The notes beneath the pieces were generated by a model that saw only the letters and a list, made by a program, of their open reading frames with translations, was not told the origin of the DNA and did no database searches. 64,000 nt of DNA from SIG307 sp964609025 (lineage in GTDB: Bacteria > Bacillota > Clostridia > Lachnospirales > Lachnospiraceae), in the NCBI GenBank assembly GCA_964609025.1, contig CAZSQM010000004.1, positions 1 to 64,000 on the forward strand, given 5' to 3'. Shown piece after piece: positions 17,382 to 25,444 of this stretch. Each line of letters begins with the position of its first letter. Position 1 is the first letter of the stretch. The position numbers were made by a program, and so were the translations under genes.

Positions 17382-19194
17382 TCACCTCCTTCTCATAATA
17401 CTTTGCCTGTGCATTCCACATCATTGCATACAACCCACCTTGTTTGACAAGAGCATCATGACATCCATCCTCAACAATCCTTCCCTTATCAAACACAATC
17501 ACTCGTTTACAGAATCTTGTACAGGCCATACGATGTGAAACAAACAATACTGTTTTATCTTTCACGTAGCTGAACATATGCTGATATATCTCGCATTCTG
17601 CCAATGCATCTAACGCCGCCGTCGGTTCATCCAGAATCAACATTTGAGAATTCTTATAAAATGCTCTTGCCAGAGCAAGTTTTTGTTCCTCGCCTCCGGA
17701 AAGATTTTCATCACTGTCTCCAAATAGTCCGAAGATAGGCGTATTTCCCCGTTCCGGCATTTTTTCAATACGACTCTTAATTCCGGATTCATCAATACAT
17801 TTCTCAAATAAAGATTCATCACATCCTCTTGCCATGGTAACATTTTCTCTTACCGTCATGGCATATGTACCAAAATCCTGAAAAAGCACGCTCATACTGT
17901 CAATAATCTCTTCCCTACAATACTCCCGCATCGGATAGTCATCAATGTATATGGTTCCCTTTGTTGGCTGGTATAATCCGGTAAGTAACTTAATAAAGGT
18001 ACTTTTTCCCGCACCATTTGAGCCGACAATTGAAATCGTATCACCGCTATTAATCGTTATATTGATATCGTGAAGAACCTCCTCATCCGAATTATTATAA
18101 GTAAATGACACATTCTCAAAAACGATTTTATGCTTATCACCTGCAAGATGCCTTTTTCCCATCCATGTTTTTTCTTCACGGGACATGATTTTCTTAAAAT
18201 CCATCATATAAATACTAAGAATGTCCAAATTCATCAGTTCTGTTATTAATGCAACACCGCAGCCAAAAAGACTTATTGTGGCACTTGAGATCATTGTGAA
18301 TTCACCCACACTCACCCTGCCGTTTAAAAGGAGAAAAATCAAACTGAGATACACGCAAAAAGTCACTCCGACGCTACATATGATTGATATGATATCCGAC
18401 AAAATAAATTTTGACTTATATTCATTTTTTGCCTCCACATAACGCGTATTGCACTCGGAAAACTTATTCAGCAAATAGTCTTGTAAATGATATACTCTGA
18501 TATCTTTACCTGCTTCAAAAGAACGTAAAACACGATTACAATATTGATTTTTACGTAGAAAGGGTACGGTATAATTTCTTAGTTCGATATTTGCCCGTTT
18601 CTTTGTCAAATTACACTTGCAATTTAAAATAAGTCCCAATACAATAATGCCGATAAGCCAAATCTGTAACTCACTCAGAATATATAAATATGTCGATATC
18701 TTTAAAATATTTGCTATCATATCAGCCAACTGCGTGAAATATCCCGTAATCCCCTGCCCTCCACTCAAGCCGATTGATTGCGCATAAGTCAGTCCACCGC
18801 TGACAGCCATTTTTGCATTATTGATTGTATTTATTACTTCATTACTTTCCAAATCAGAGTATTCAAGCTTTAAACATTTTTCACTTAACACAATATTAAG
18901 ATCTACCTTAAGTTTCAGCTCCAGATTGTTCTTAATCACACACAAGCCCTGAATACACAGATTAATTACCAGATAAGAAAGCACCATAAAAACAATCCGT
19001 TTTAAAATAACTTCCATTGGCTGACGGCTTGTCAAATCATCCAGAATGTACTTCGGGAACACCACCATCACCAAGGGTGCAATATAGGAAAGCATAATAT
19101 AAAGAAACAAAACCGGCAGATAACTCCATTCATTTTGAGCCACCAACTTAAACATATAGATATGATTTCTCCACACCTTCCCGCTCAACTTCAT
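17347..19194 (-). CDS. ABC exporter subunit, membrane plus ATPase domains (first of pair)
   Basis: 615 residues with the same layout as its neighbour: roughly six membrane helices, then an ATPase with GSNGAGKST, LFQDF, NLSGGEEQ, MLILDEPTAALD and VSHRMA. GGAGGAGG lies 2-8 nt before the ATG. Both ATPase sites of the pair look intact, since each has a catalytic Glu after Walker B, unlike many heterodimers with one degenerate site. It follows the radical SAM gene by 15 bp. The pair is the only transport function inside the operon. Confidence 0.85.
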   Translation of the reverse strand: MKLSGKVWRNHIYMFKLVAQNEWSYLPVLFLYIMLSYIAPLVMVVFPKYILDDLTSRQPMEVILKRIVFMVLSYLVINLCIQGLCVIKNNLELKLKVDLNIVLSEKCLKLEYSDLESNEVINTINNAKMAVSGGLTYAQSIGLSGGQGITGYFTQLADMIANILKISTYLYILSELQIWLIGIIVLGLILNCKCNLTKKRANIELRNYTVPFLRKNQYCNRVLRSFEAGKDIRVYHLQDYLLNKFSECNTRYVEAKNEYKSKFILSDIISIICSVGVTFCVYLSLIFLLLNGRVSVGEFTMISSATISLFGCGVALITELMNLDILSIYMMDFKKIMSREEKTWMGKRHLAGDKHKIVFENVSFTYNNSDEEVLHDINITINSGDTISIVGSNGAGKSTFIKLLTGLYQPTKGTIYIDDYPMREYCREEIIDSMSVLFQDFGTYAMTVRENVTMARGCDESLFEKCIDESGIKSRIEKMPERGNTPIFGLFGDSDENLSGGEEQKLALARAFYKNSQMLILDEPTAALDALAECEIYQHMFSYVKDKTVLFVSHRMACTRFCKRVIVFDKGRIVEDGCHDALVKQGGLYAMMWNAQAKYYEKEVNGFEGCKKFCS

Positions 19195-19209
19195 AACCTC
19201 CTCCTTTTA

Positions 19210-20751
19210 CTATGAAACAATTACTTTTCGCACTTGTTTCATGATATATAGCTTAAGCTTCCTTATTTCCAAATAAACTGAATTGACTTCATCCGCAAAT
19301 TCATTAAATCTATTCTGGCACTCTGCAATGTCAAAATCTACAAATAGATTTTCAAAATAATTTTCCAGTAGCACCCTTAGCCTGTTCTCCATTTCTTCCA
19401 CAGCAGGTACATTCTTGATATACACCTCATTATGAATTACCTTTATAAAATGAAAATAATTTATAAAATTATAAAACTCCCAATAATTTCTCATAATCTC
19501 GGTTTCGTCATTAAAATTTTTTACTAAGAATGCTTTGATCGGTTCAGTATCTGCATTAAAATTCCTATAATGAGATGTTCTATTATATCTATAAGTAGGA
19601 AGTAAAAGATTATCCGATTTCACCCTATCATATATTGCGGTGTTATAAAAAACATCTAGCACATTAACATAGGAAAACAAATGATAACACCGATTTCTTC
19701 TAAGGAAATCATAATTTGCCCGAAGTGTTTCAAGCGTCGAATACGGATTCATCATGATAAACCCGTACAGCATATCAATATCGGCCTCTTTTAGCAGTCT
19801 AAAAATCCGAAAATTGTCTTCTACAGTGGCCCGCTTATTATATGTCTTCAAATCTTCGTTGCAACCGGACTCTATGCCAACAAATGCGGTAATAAATCCA
19901 TTTTTCCTCATACGTTTCAACAATGCTATGTCTTCATCGTTGTCTCTGAATGATTCTGCCCTCAAATAAAATCGAAAAGCAAATCTTACAGGATATTGTT
20001 CAAGATAACCACATAACTCGCCAATGCGGCTTTTTCCAAGTGTACCGGGATCTTCAAAACTTCCATCATTAAAGGTAAAGTCCCTAATACCACAACTTTC
20101 GTAGATTGATACTATTTCGTCAAAAACAGATTTCATTGGTCTACCGCACCATTTTGCTCCTGTTGATTTCCACGAACAAAATGTACATTGTCCTACACAT
20201 CCGTGAGATGTACATATTGACGCTGTAGTTAAGTTCTTTTGAGTATAGCCCCGATCCGGTATTTCAAGATTATTAATATGCTCATAGCACTCAATCTTAT
20301 TCTCCTGGTACCTCGATGTGGCAAGATGTGGATACTGAGATACTATTTCATCAAGAGTTCGACCTTTCTCAAGTTCCGTAATACAATAATATGTCGGGTT
20401 CTCTCCATGCCCAAGTATTGAAACATCAAAGTCAGCGCAATCTTCATGAATCTGCACATATGCATCTGTAACAGAACGGCCCCCGAGAAAAATAACGCTA
20501 TCCCTTCTAATCTCCTTAATACGCGAACACAGCTCAAAAATAAAATCCGAATAACAATACAAAAAGGAAAATCCAAAATATTTATTATTAAAATCGACCT
20601 TTTTCAGTTCGTTTTCAACTCCCTCTGATTGATACAAATATGTAACCTCTGTTTCAATCCCTCTTTTATCAAGGAATGTTTTTATACGGGCAACTCCTAT
20701 ATTCTCATATAATGTCTGCTTAGATGAATTCACCGCAAATATCTGATACAT
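19210..20751 (-). CDS. B12-binding-type radical SAM enzyme
   Basis: 513 residues. Residues 1-135 form a Rossmann-like cobalamin-binding-type domain (VIFLGGRSVTDAYVQ, then FDVSILGHGEN), without the classic DxHxxG histidine signature. The radical SAM domain starts at about 175 and holds CVGQCTFC with Cys185, Cys189 and Cys192 for the 4Fe-4S cluster; a GIESG-like SAM contact is seen in FVGIESGCNED. The enzymes in this class include methyltransferases acting on unreactive carbon or phosphorus, cyclases and sulfur-inserting enzymes. It is the second gene of the operon, 11 bp behind the carrier protein, with AGGAG 8 nt before the ATG. The reaction is unknown; acting on the carrier-bound aminoacyl group is one option. 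Confidence 0.8.
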   Translation of the reverse strand: MYQIFAVNSSKQTLYENIGVARIKTFLDKRGIETEVTYLYQSEGVENELKKVDFNNKYFGFSFLYCYSDFIFELCSRIKEIRRDSVIFLGGRSVTDAYVQIHEDCADFDVSILGHGENPTYYCITELEKGRTLDEIVSQYPHLATSRYQENKIECYEHINNLEIPDRGYTQKNLTTASICTSHGCVGQCTFCSWKSTGAKWCGRPMKSVFDEIVSIYESCGIRDFTFNDGSFEDPGTLGKSRIGELCGYLEQYPVRFAFRFYLRAESFRDNDEDIALLKRMRKNGFITAFVGIESGCNEDLKTYNKRATVEDNFRIFRLLKEADIDMLYGFIMMNPYSTLETLRANYDFLRRNRCYHLFSYVNVLDVFYNTAIYDRVKSDNLLLPTYRYNRTSHYRNFNADTEPIKAFLVKNFNDETEIMRNYWEFYNFINYFHFIKVIHNEVYIKNVPAVEEMENRLRVLLENYFENLFVDFDIAECQNRFNEFADEVNSVYLEIRKLKLYIMKQVRKVIVS

Positions 20752-20762
20752 CGCTTTTTCTC

Positions 20763-21011
20763 CTATTGATTAAGATGATTTAAAATACTCTGCTCCAACT
20801 TCTTGATTGATTTAAACGAATCTTCTCCAAGCTCATCAATATCAAATTCAATCGAAAATTCTTCTTCTATCATTACAAGGAACTGAACAAGTTGAAGAGA
20901 CGACAACTCATATTTAGCAACAAAATCATCCTCATCCGCAAGTTTCTTTGCATTTTCGTCTTCAACCAATTCCGCTAAAATTGTTTTAATTTTGTCTGTA
21001 ACTACGTTCAT
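20763..21011 (-). CDS. Stand-alone acyl/peptidyl carrier protein
   Basis: 82 residues, acidic and helical, of normal carrier size. The phosphopantetheine site is in KYELSSLQLVQFLVMIEEEF: the usual D-S-L is S-S-L here, with Ser38 as the attachment residue. It is the first gene behind the promoter, with GGAG upstream. It differs from a fatty-acid ACP, which has GADSLDTVELVM, and no fatty-acid genes are near. The presence of an amino acid:carrier ligase in the operon makes it the probable amino-acid carrier, comparable to BtrI in butirosin synthesis. It needs a phosphopantetheinyl transferase encoded elsewhere. Confidence 0.85.
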   Translation of the reverse strand: MNVVTDKIKTILAELVEDENAKKLADEDDFVAKYELSSLQLVQFLVMIEEEFSIEFDIDELGEDSFKSIKKLEQSILNHLNQ

Positions 21012-21437
21012 TTTTTCTTCTCCTTATATATTATTTTTAAGTAGACATTTGCGAAAGATTGCAAGCTACATAAATACGGAATTTTTCAGGTCATAAACTT
21101 TCTTCAGCAGATACCTTTGAAGATAGCAAACCTCCAGCCCTTTACCATTCGAAAGCAATATTGACCTTAATGAAATTATTTCAGTTACTTTTATGTATCA
21201 ATGCTTAGAAACCGCGTATCCCATCTGAATACTTCTTCTTGCAGACCTTGGTAACCAACGTTTTTTCTCTCCCTACCATCCACCTATCACGTTCTCTGGT
21301 CTCTGTCTTGTGGAGATGTTGCGTATAAAATTTGAGAGTTTATGTTATAATTTTCAGATAAAGCAATCTATTTATTTAAAAATAAAGAAAGATAAATCAC
21401 ATGTAAATTTATAAAGCGTAAGTAATCAACTATCGCC
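21012..21437 (-). other. Leader of about 420 nt before the carrier-protein operon
   Basis: Between the promoter and the first gene lie about 420 transcribed bases. Two short frames are the best candidates for peptides: 21205-21279 (24 residues, ATG, GGTGG almost touching the start) and 21066-21158 (30 residues, TTG start, AAGG 7 nt upstream). The second reads coding-like (VCYLQRYLLKKVYDLKNSVF). Neither has a strong ribosome site. The stretch could equally be decayed gene remnant or a structured regulatory leader. No riboswitch class was recognised. Confidence 0.35.
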
Positions 21438-21466
21438 ATTTTAGCATACAAAAAACATTGTGTCAA
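21438..21466 (-). promoter_or_regulatory. Promoter of the carrier-protein operon
   Basis: TTGACA (minus strand, 21461-21466), a 17-bp spacer and TAAAAT (21438-21443). It is the only good promoter seen for the thirteen minus-strand genes down to 5607. Confidence 0.7.
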
Positions 21467-21597
21467 TATATATTTCTTGAGTTTCCATACTTTTTTATCC
21501 ACATACTTCATTTTTAACAGTCTGTTGGCAATTTTTTTTAAAAAAGTGCTTAAAATATAAGATATCCTGTTCCTTTTAGTGTATAATCGTTTTACCA

Positions 21598-21646
21598 CAA
21601 AAAAGAGCCAATGTCACCGAAATCCTATTTCATGTGACATTGACTC
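21598..21646 (-). terminator. Terminator of MATE gene 21707
   Basis: On the minus strand GAGTCAATGTCAC and GTGACATTGGCTC form a 13-bp stem with one mismatch, followed by TTTTTT. It separates the MATE gene from the downstream operon promoter. Confidence 0.8.
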
Positions 21647-21706
21647 ATTCTTTACCTCTTTTCTGCTCTTACAAGCCGCTATATGGACTTTTCCGACAGA
21701 AAGTAT

Positions 21707-23110
21707 TTACACAGCTCCGTGCTTCGCAAGCTGCCTGTATGTCATTACAATCACAAAGGCGGACGCGACTGCCGTCAGGACATCCGACACAGGCATGGAA
21801 TAGAGTACGCCGTCCAGTCCGAAAAACCGAGGTAACAGCAGTGCAAACCCTACACCGAAAACGATTTCACGAATCATCGAAAGCGCCGTAGACGCCATTG
21901 CTTTTCCCATCGCCTGCAGGAAGATGAACGCCGCTTTATTGATACATGCCAGAATCACCATGCACAGGTAAACACGGAACGCCTTTATCGCAAATTCGGT
22001 ATAATAAACGCTTTCGTTTGCCGCGCCGAAAATAGCAATCAGCTGCTTCGGCATAAATTCAACAATCAAAAAAGCAACCGCTCCCACCGTGGCCTCGCAG
22101 GCTAACAGCAGCGAAAACAGCTTTTTCACTCTTTGCTTTTGTCCGGCACCCATATTGTAGCCCACAATCGGGATACAGCCCGCAGCCATACCGACGACAA
22201 TCGAAATGACAATCTGGAAAAACTTCATTACGATTCCTACAACCGCCATCGGAATCTGTGCATACTGCTCCTGTCCGAAAACAGCGTCCTTTGCTCCGTA
22301 GCGCTGTAACATATTATTAATTGCCGCCATTGCCGCCACAAGGGAAATCTGAGAAAGGAAGCTGCAAATACCAAGTAGTAACATCCGTCCGGAAATCCGC
22401 CAGTTCATCCGGAATTCTGCCATTGAAAGCTTTAATGTCTTCATATGAAGCAGATACCGCACCGCCAACAGGGCAGTCACCACCTGCCCGATTACCGTTG
22501 CAAGCGCAGCTCCCATCATCCCTAAACGAAAACCGAAAATCATAATCGGGTCAAGGATTATATTTACCACCGCCCCGGCAAGTGTGGAAACCATCGCAAA
22601 CTTCGGACTGCCGTCCGCACGGATAATCGGATTCATTGCCTGACCGAACATATAAAACGGAATCCCCAGCGAAATATAAAAGAAATACTCTTTGGAATTC
22701 CGGAAGGTTTCCTCATTTACCGTGCCGCCGAACAGCGCAATAATCTGCTCCTGAAATACAAGATAGATAATACACAAAACGATTCCGCCGGCTATCGTCA
22801 GTACAATCGCATTGCCGACGCTGCGGTTTGCCTCCTCTGCCTTCCTTTTTCCAAGGCTCAGGCTCACAAAAGCGCAACAGCCGTCGCCGTTCATTACCGC
22901 AATCGCCAACGCAATTACCGTCAGCGGAAACACGACCGTATTCGCCGCATTTCCGTAGGAACCGAGGTACTCCGCATTCGCAATAAAAATCTGGTCCACA
23001 ATATTATAAAGCGCGCCTACCAGCAGCGAAATAATACAAGGGATTGCATATTTCCGCATCAGTCTGCCAAGCCTCTCCTCGGCAAGAAAAGATTGATTCA
23101 TTTGTTCCAT
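21707..23110 (-). CDS. MATE-family efflux transporter
   Basis: 467 residues with about twelve membrane helices. It begins MEQMNQSFLAEERLGRLMRKYAIPCIISLL and carries the duplicated MATE motifs AVVNIILDPIMIFGFRLG and QIFIAN. The start at 23110 is chosen because GGAGG lies 10 nt upstream; longer readings run into the palindromic leader. Members export drugs or metabolites using Na+ or H+. It lies upstream of the carrier-protein operon in the same direction but is separated from it by a terminator and a promoter, so it could help with product export or be unrelated. Its own leader contains a terminator, which points to attenuation control. Confidence 0.9.
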   Translation of the reverse strand: MEQMNQSFLAEERLGRLMRKYAIPCIISLLVGALYNIVDQIFIANAEYLGSYGNAANTVVFPLTVIALAIAVMNGDGCCAFVSLSLGKRKAEEANRSVGNAIVLTIAGGIVLCIIYLVFQEQIIALFGGTVNEETFRNSKEYFFYISLGIPFYMFGQAMNPIIRADGSPKFAMVSTLAGAVVNIILDPIMIFGFRLGMMGAALATVIGQVVTALLAVRYLLHMKTLKLSMAEFRMNWRISGRMLLLGICSFLSQISLVAAMAAINNMLQRYGAKDAVFGQEQYAQIPMAVVGIVMKFFQIVISIVVGMAAGCIPIVGYNMGAGQKQRVKKLFSLLLACEATVGAVAFLIVEFMPKQLIAIFGAANESVYYTEFAIKAFRVYLCMVILACINKAAFIFLQAMGKAMASTALSMIREIVFGVGFALLLPRFFGLDGVLYSMPVSDVLTAVASAFVIVMTYRQLAKHGAV

Positions 23111-23137
23111 TTCCATAACCTCCAAAATTTTGATATC

Positions 23138-23273
23138 TCGTGCAGGCCGGTGCTTTGCACCTTGCGCCCTCACCTCGTGACTTCGTCACTCGGTCGGGGG
23201 CGCGTTCGCATAAAATTTTGTCATGGAAAGCAAGCTTTCCTGACAAAATTTTATGCTCACTTTGCCTGCACGA
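23138..23273. repeat. Large palindromic element with nested hairpins
   Basis: The outer arms TCGTGCAGG and CTGCACGA enclose an inner inverted repeat, GCATAAAATTTTGTCA with TGACAAAATTTTATGC, and a further GGAAAGC/GCTTTCC. One arm is interrupted by about 60 bp holding its own small stems (GTGAC/GTCAC, GCGCCC/GGGCGC, GGTGC/GCACC). The core is shared with the element at 33421-33504. Both lie between a leader terminator and the ribosome site of a minus-strand gene. Confidence 0.75.
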
Positions 23274-23312
23274 AAAAAGATGCGTAGGTCCCGAATCTGG
23301 ACTTACGCATCT
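23273..23312 (-). terminator. Terminator inside the leader of MATE gene 21707
   Basis: GATGCGTA and TACGCATC, with an inner GTCC/GGAC, form a strong stem followed by TTTTTT on the minus strand. It lies only about 10 nt after the predicted transcription start and before the gene, so most transcripts would end here unless an antiterminator forms. Confidence 0.75.
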
Positions 23313-23329
23313 TGCTGCTCGATGTTTGG

Positions 23330-23359
23330 ATTATAGCACAATTTTTTTTGAAAATGCAA
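23330..23359 (-). promoter_or_regulatory. Promoter upstream of MATE gene 21707
   Basis: TTGCAT, an 18-bp spacer and TATAAT on the minus strand. Transcription would start near 23323. Confidence 0.6.
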
Positions 23360-23439
23360 GCAGAAAAATAAGTTTCCTAAAATTTCCATAGTCCATTTGC
23401 TTTCATGAAAAAATTTTTTTAAATTTTTTTATTTTCCTC

Positions 23440-23468
23440 TTGACAAGTTAAAATCTATGTGTTATATT
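23440..23468 (+). promoter_or_regulatory. Promoter of hsp20
   Basis: TTGACA (23440-23445), a 17-bp spacer and TATATT (23463-23468). No CIRCE element is seen nearby. Confidence 0.7.
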
Positions 23469-23505
23469 ACACGTAGAACAAAGGAAGAGAAATAGAAATT
23501 AAACC

Positions 23506-23562
23506 CCTCCCCGGTTCAAACGTAAATAACTTATTGGCACGCATTGTCAAATAAAAAGGAGG
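23506..23562 (+). promoter_or_regulatory. Possible RNA thermometer on hsp20
   Basis: CCTCC at 23506-23510 is complementary to the ribosome site GGAGG at 23558-23562. The loop between them carries a second stem (TTGGCA/TGTCAA with one G-U pair). Sequestered ribosome sites are common in small heat-shock leaders (ROSE, FourU types). This one matches neither consensus strictly. Confidence 0.4.
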
Positions 23563-23570
23563 AATGACCT

Positions 23571-24011
23571 ATGTTGATGCCTAGTATTTTTGGAGAAAAC
23601 CTGTTTGATGAGTGGATGGACTTTTCATTTCCTGAGATTGACAAAGCCCTGTACGGGAAGCATGCGAAGAACATGATGAAGACCGATGTCAAAGAAACCG
23701 AGCAAGACTACGAAGTTTTCGTTGATTTGCCGGGCTTTAAGAAGGACGAAGTTTCCGTGCAGCTGGAAAACGGCTACCTTACTATTCAGGCCGCAAAGGG
23801 TCTTGATAAGGAAGAAAAGGATAAGCACGGCAAATACCTCAGAAGAGAGCGCTACGCAGGCGGCATGAGCCGTAGCTTCTATGTAGGAGATGCCATAAAG
23901 AAAGAGGATATCCACGCAAAATATGAGAACGGTATTTTGAAGCTTTCTCTGCCGAAGGAAGAACCGAAGGTAATCGAAAGCAACAACAATTACATTGCCA
24001 TCGAAGGCTGA
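23571..24011 (+). CDS. Hsp20/alpha-crystallin small heat-shock protein
   Basis: 146 residues, the normal length for a bacterial sHSP. The alpha-crystallin domain runs from about residue 38 to 135 (YEVFVDLPGFKKDEVSVQLENGYLTI, then the GILKLSLPK end motif near the C-terminus). It is an ATP-independent holdase that keeps unfolding proteins soluble. The ATG at 23571 has GGAGG 8 nt upstream. It is a single-gene unit with its own promoter and terminator. The leader may sense temperature, because the ribosome site can pair with an upstream CCTCC. Confidence 0.93.
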   Translation: MLMPSIFGENLFDEWMDFSFPEIDKALYGKHAKNMMKTDVKETEQDYEVFVDLPGFKKDEVSVQLENGYLTIQAAKGLDKEEKDKHGKYLRRERYAGGMSRSFYVGDAIKKEDIHAKYENGILKLSLPKEEPKVIESNNNYIAIEG

Positions 24012-24032
24012 CCGCTTTCCGGGCAGCCGTAG

Positions 24033-24068
24033 AAAAAGCCCCGTGTACCCATGCGCACGGGGCTTTTT
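24033..24068. terminator. Bidirectional terminator between hsp20 and MATE gene 24130
   Basis: AAAAAGCCCCGTG pairs with CACGGGGCTTTTT, giving a T-run on either strand. It serves the two convergent genes. Confidence 0.9.
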
Positions 24069-24129
24069 GTATCCGCACAGCGGAAGGTGGTCCGCAATAC
24101 TGTCTTTCATTCAGAAACGGAACCATCGC

Positions 24130-25443
24130 TTATTTATAAACAACTCCATTTCGTTCAGAGCCTTTTTTCAAAGCAAATGCCACAATCAGCACAAGAACCT
24201 CATAAATGCCGAAGGTATGCCATACAATCCCATTTCCGAAAATTTTCGGAAGAAGCATAATAATCAGCGAATTCATAATCAGACTGCGGACGATGTTGAG
24301 GGCGATTGCCTGTCCGGAACGTTTGGTGGAGTAAAAATATGCCGAAAGCATTGTGTTGATACTTCCTACGATAAAGCCCCAGCAGTATTCCCACATATGG
24401 ATTGCCGTAAAATCAAGCGTTTCGGCGTCTGCACCGAACAAATTGCAAAGAAAATGCGGAAAGGTAACATAGATTGCCACACAAAGCGCACTTCCGATGA
24501 TACTGATTAGTTGACCCGCACGATAGTAGCATTTCAGGCTGTCATCTTCCTTCGCACCGTATGCCTGACCGAACAGGGGCTGCATTCCTTCCGATGCGCC
24601 GAAAAATACCGCCATCGTAAAGGAAGAAAGGTAGGAGATAATGGAAAACGCATTAATACCGATATCCCCAAAGGCTCCCATCAGCGTATAGTTCATACAC
24701 AGCGTAGTAACCGGCGTTGAAAACTGCGCGATTGCTTCGGGCAAGCCGCGGAAAATGATTTTGCGAAACAGCTTTATCTGCGGCTTGTACCTGCGAAGGA
24801 CAAGGTTTCCTTTTTTAAACACAAAGTGAGTAGAAATAATAAACAGCCCGACAATCTGAGAAATGCCCGTTGCGGCTGCTGCACCCATAACGCCTTTCTG
24901 CATCGGAAATACAAACAGCCAGTCAAGGAAAATATTAAGTGCCGTACTGACAATATTGGTGACCGCTACCAGTCCGGGAGCGCCGTCATTTCTGCAAAAA
25001 GACTGCAGATTCAAAGACAGAGAATTTGCAACGGCAAAAAGTGCCCACCAAAATACATACTCTTTGACAAGCGGCAAATAGCTTTCCGATGCGCCAAGCA
25101 GACCGCAAACCGGTCCGGTAAAAACGCATCCAATGAATGTAACCAGTAATCCGACGCAAAAGTTGATGGTGAACGAGTGCATAAAGGCATTTTGTGCACC
25201 TTCTTTATCCCCGCGGCCGAATCGGATCGCGGTGATGGTAACGCCTCCGATACCGGCCATTGCATTCAGCGCATTTGTGACCAGAACAAACGGCAGAGCA
25301 AGGTTGACAGCGCCCAGCGCTTGTATTCCCGCACCGTTGCCGACGAAAATACCGTCCACGACCGAGAACAGAAACACGCACGCATTGGCTAAAATTGCCG
25401 GTGCAACATTTTTAAAGATAATCTTATTTCTTGATGATTCCAT
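24130..25443 (-). CDS. MATE-family efflux transporter
   Basis: 437 residues with about twelve membrane helices and MATE repeats such as VVDGIFVGNGAGIQALGAVN near the N-terminus and STALNIFLDWLFVFPM near 170. The ATG at 25443 follows the stop of the cytidylate-kinase-like gene by one base (TAACATG), with a weak AAGG region inside that gene, so translation is coupled. It is expected to be an ion-driven exporter of organic cations or metabolites. The kinase-like partner in the same operon may link it to a nucleotide-like substrate, but this is only suggested by position. Confidence 0.88.
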   Translation of the reverse strand: MESSRNKIIFKNVAPAILANACVFLFSVVDGIFVGNGAGIQALGAVNLALPFVLVTNALNAMAGIGGVTITAIRFGRGDKEGAQNAFMHSFTINFCVGLLVTFIGCVFTGPVCGLLGASESYLPLVKEYVFWWALFAVANSLSLNLQSFCRNDGAPGLVAVTNIVSTALNIFLDWLFVFPMQKGVMGAAAATGISQIVGLFIISTHFVFKKGNLVLRRYKPQIKLFRKIIFRGLPEAIAQFSTPVTTLCMNYTLMGAFGDIGINAFSIISYLSSFTMAVFFGASEGMQPLFGQAYGAKEDDSLKCYYRAGQLISIIGSALCVAIYVTFPHFLCNLFGADAETLDFTAIHMWEYCWGFIVGSINTMLSAYFYSTKRSGQAIALNIVRSLIMNSLIIMLLPKIFGNGIVWHTFGIYEVLVLIVAFALKKGSERNGVVYK

Positions 25444-25444
25444 G

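Noticed and set aside
15594..19194. Leader-peptidase bacteriocin exporter
   Set aside because: Neither ABC subunit has an N-terminal C39 peptidase domain.
21368..21598. 76-residue basic protein between the MATE terminator and the operon
   Set aside because: It overlaps the operon promoter, has no good ribosome site and looks like chance A/T-rich sequence.
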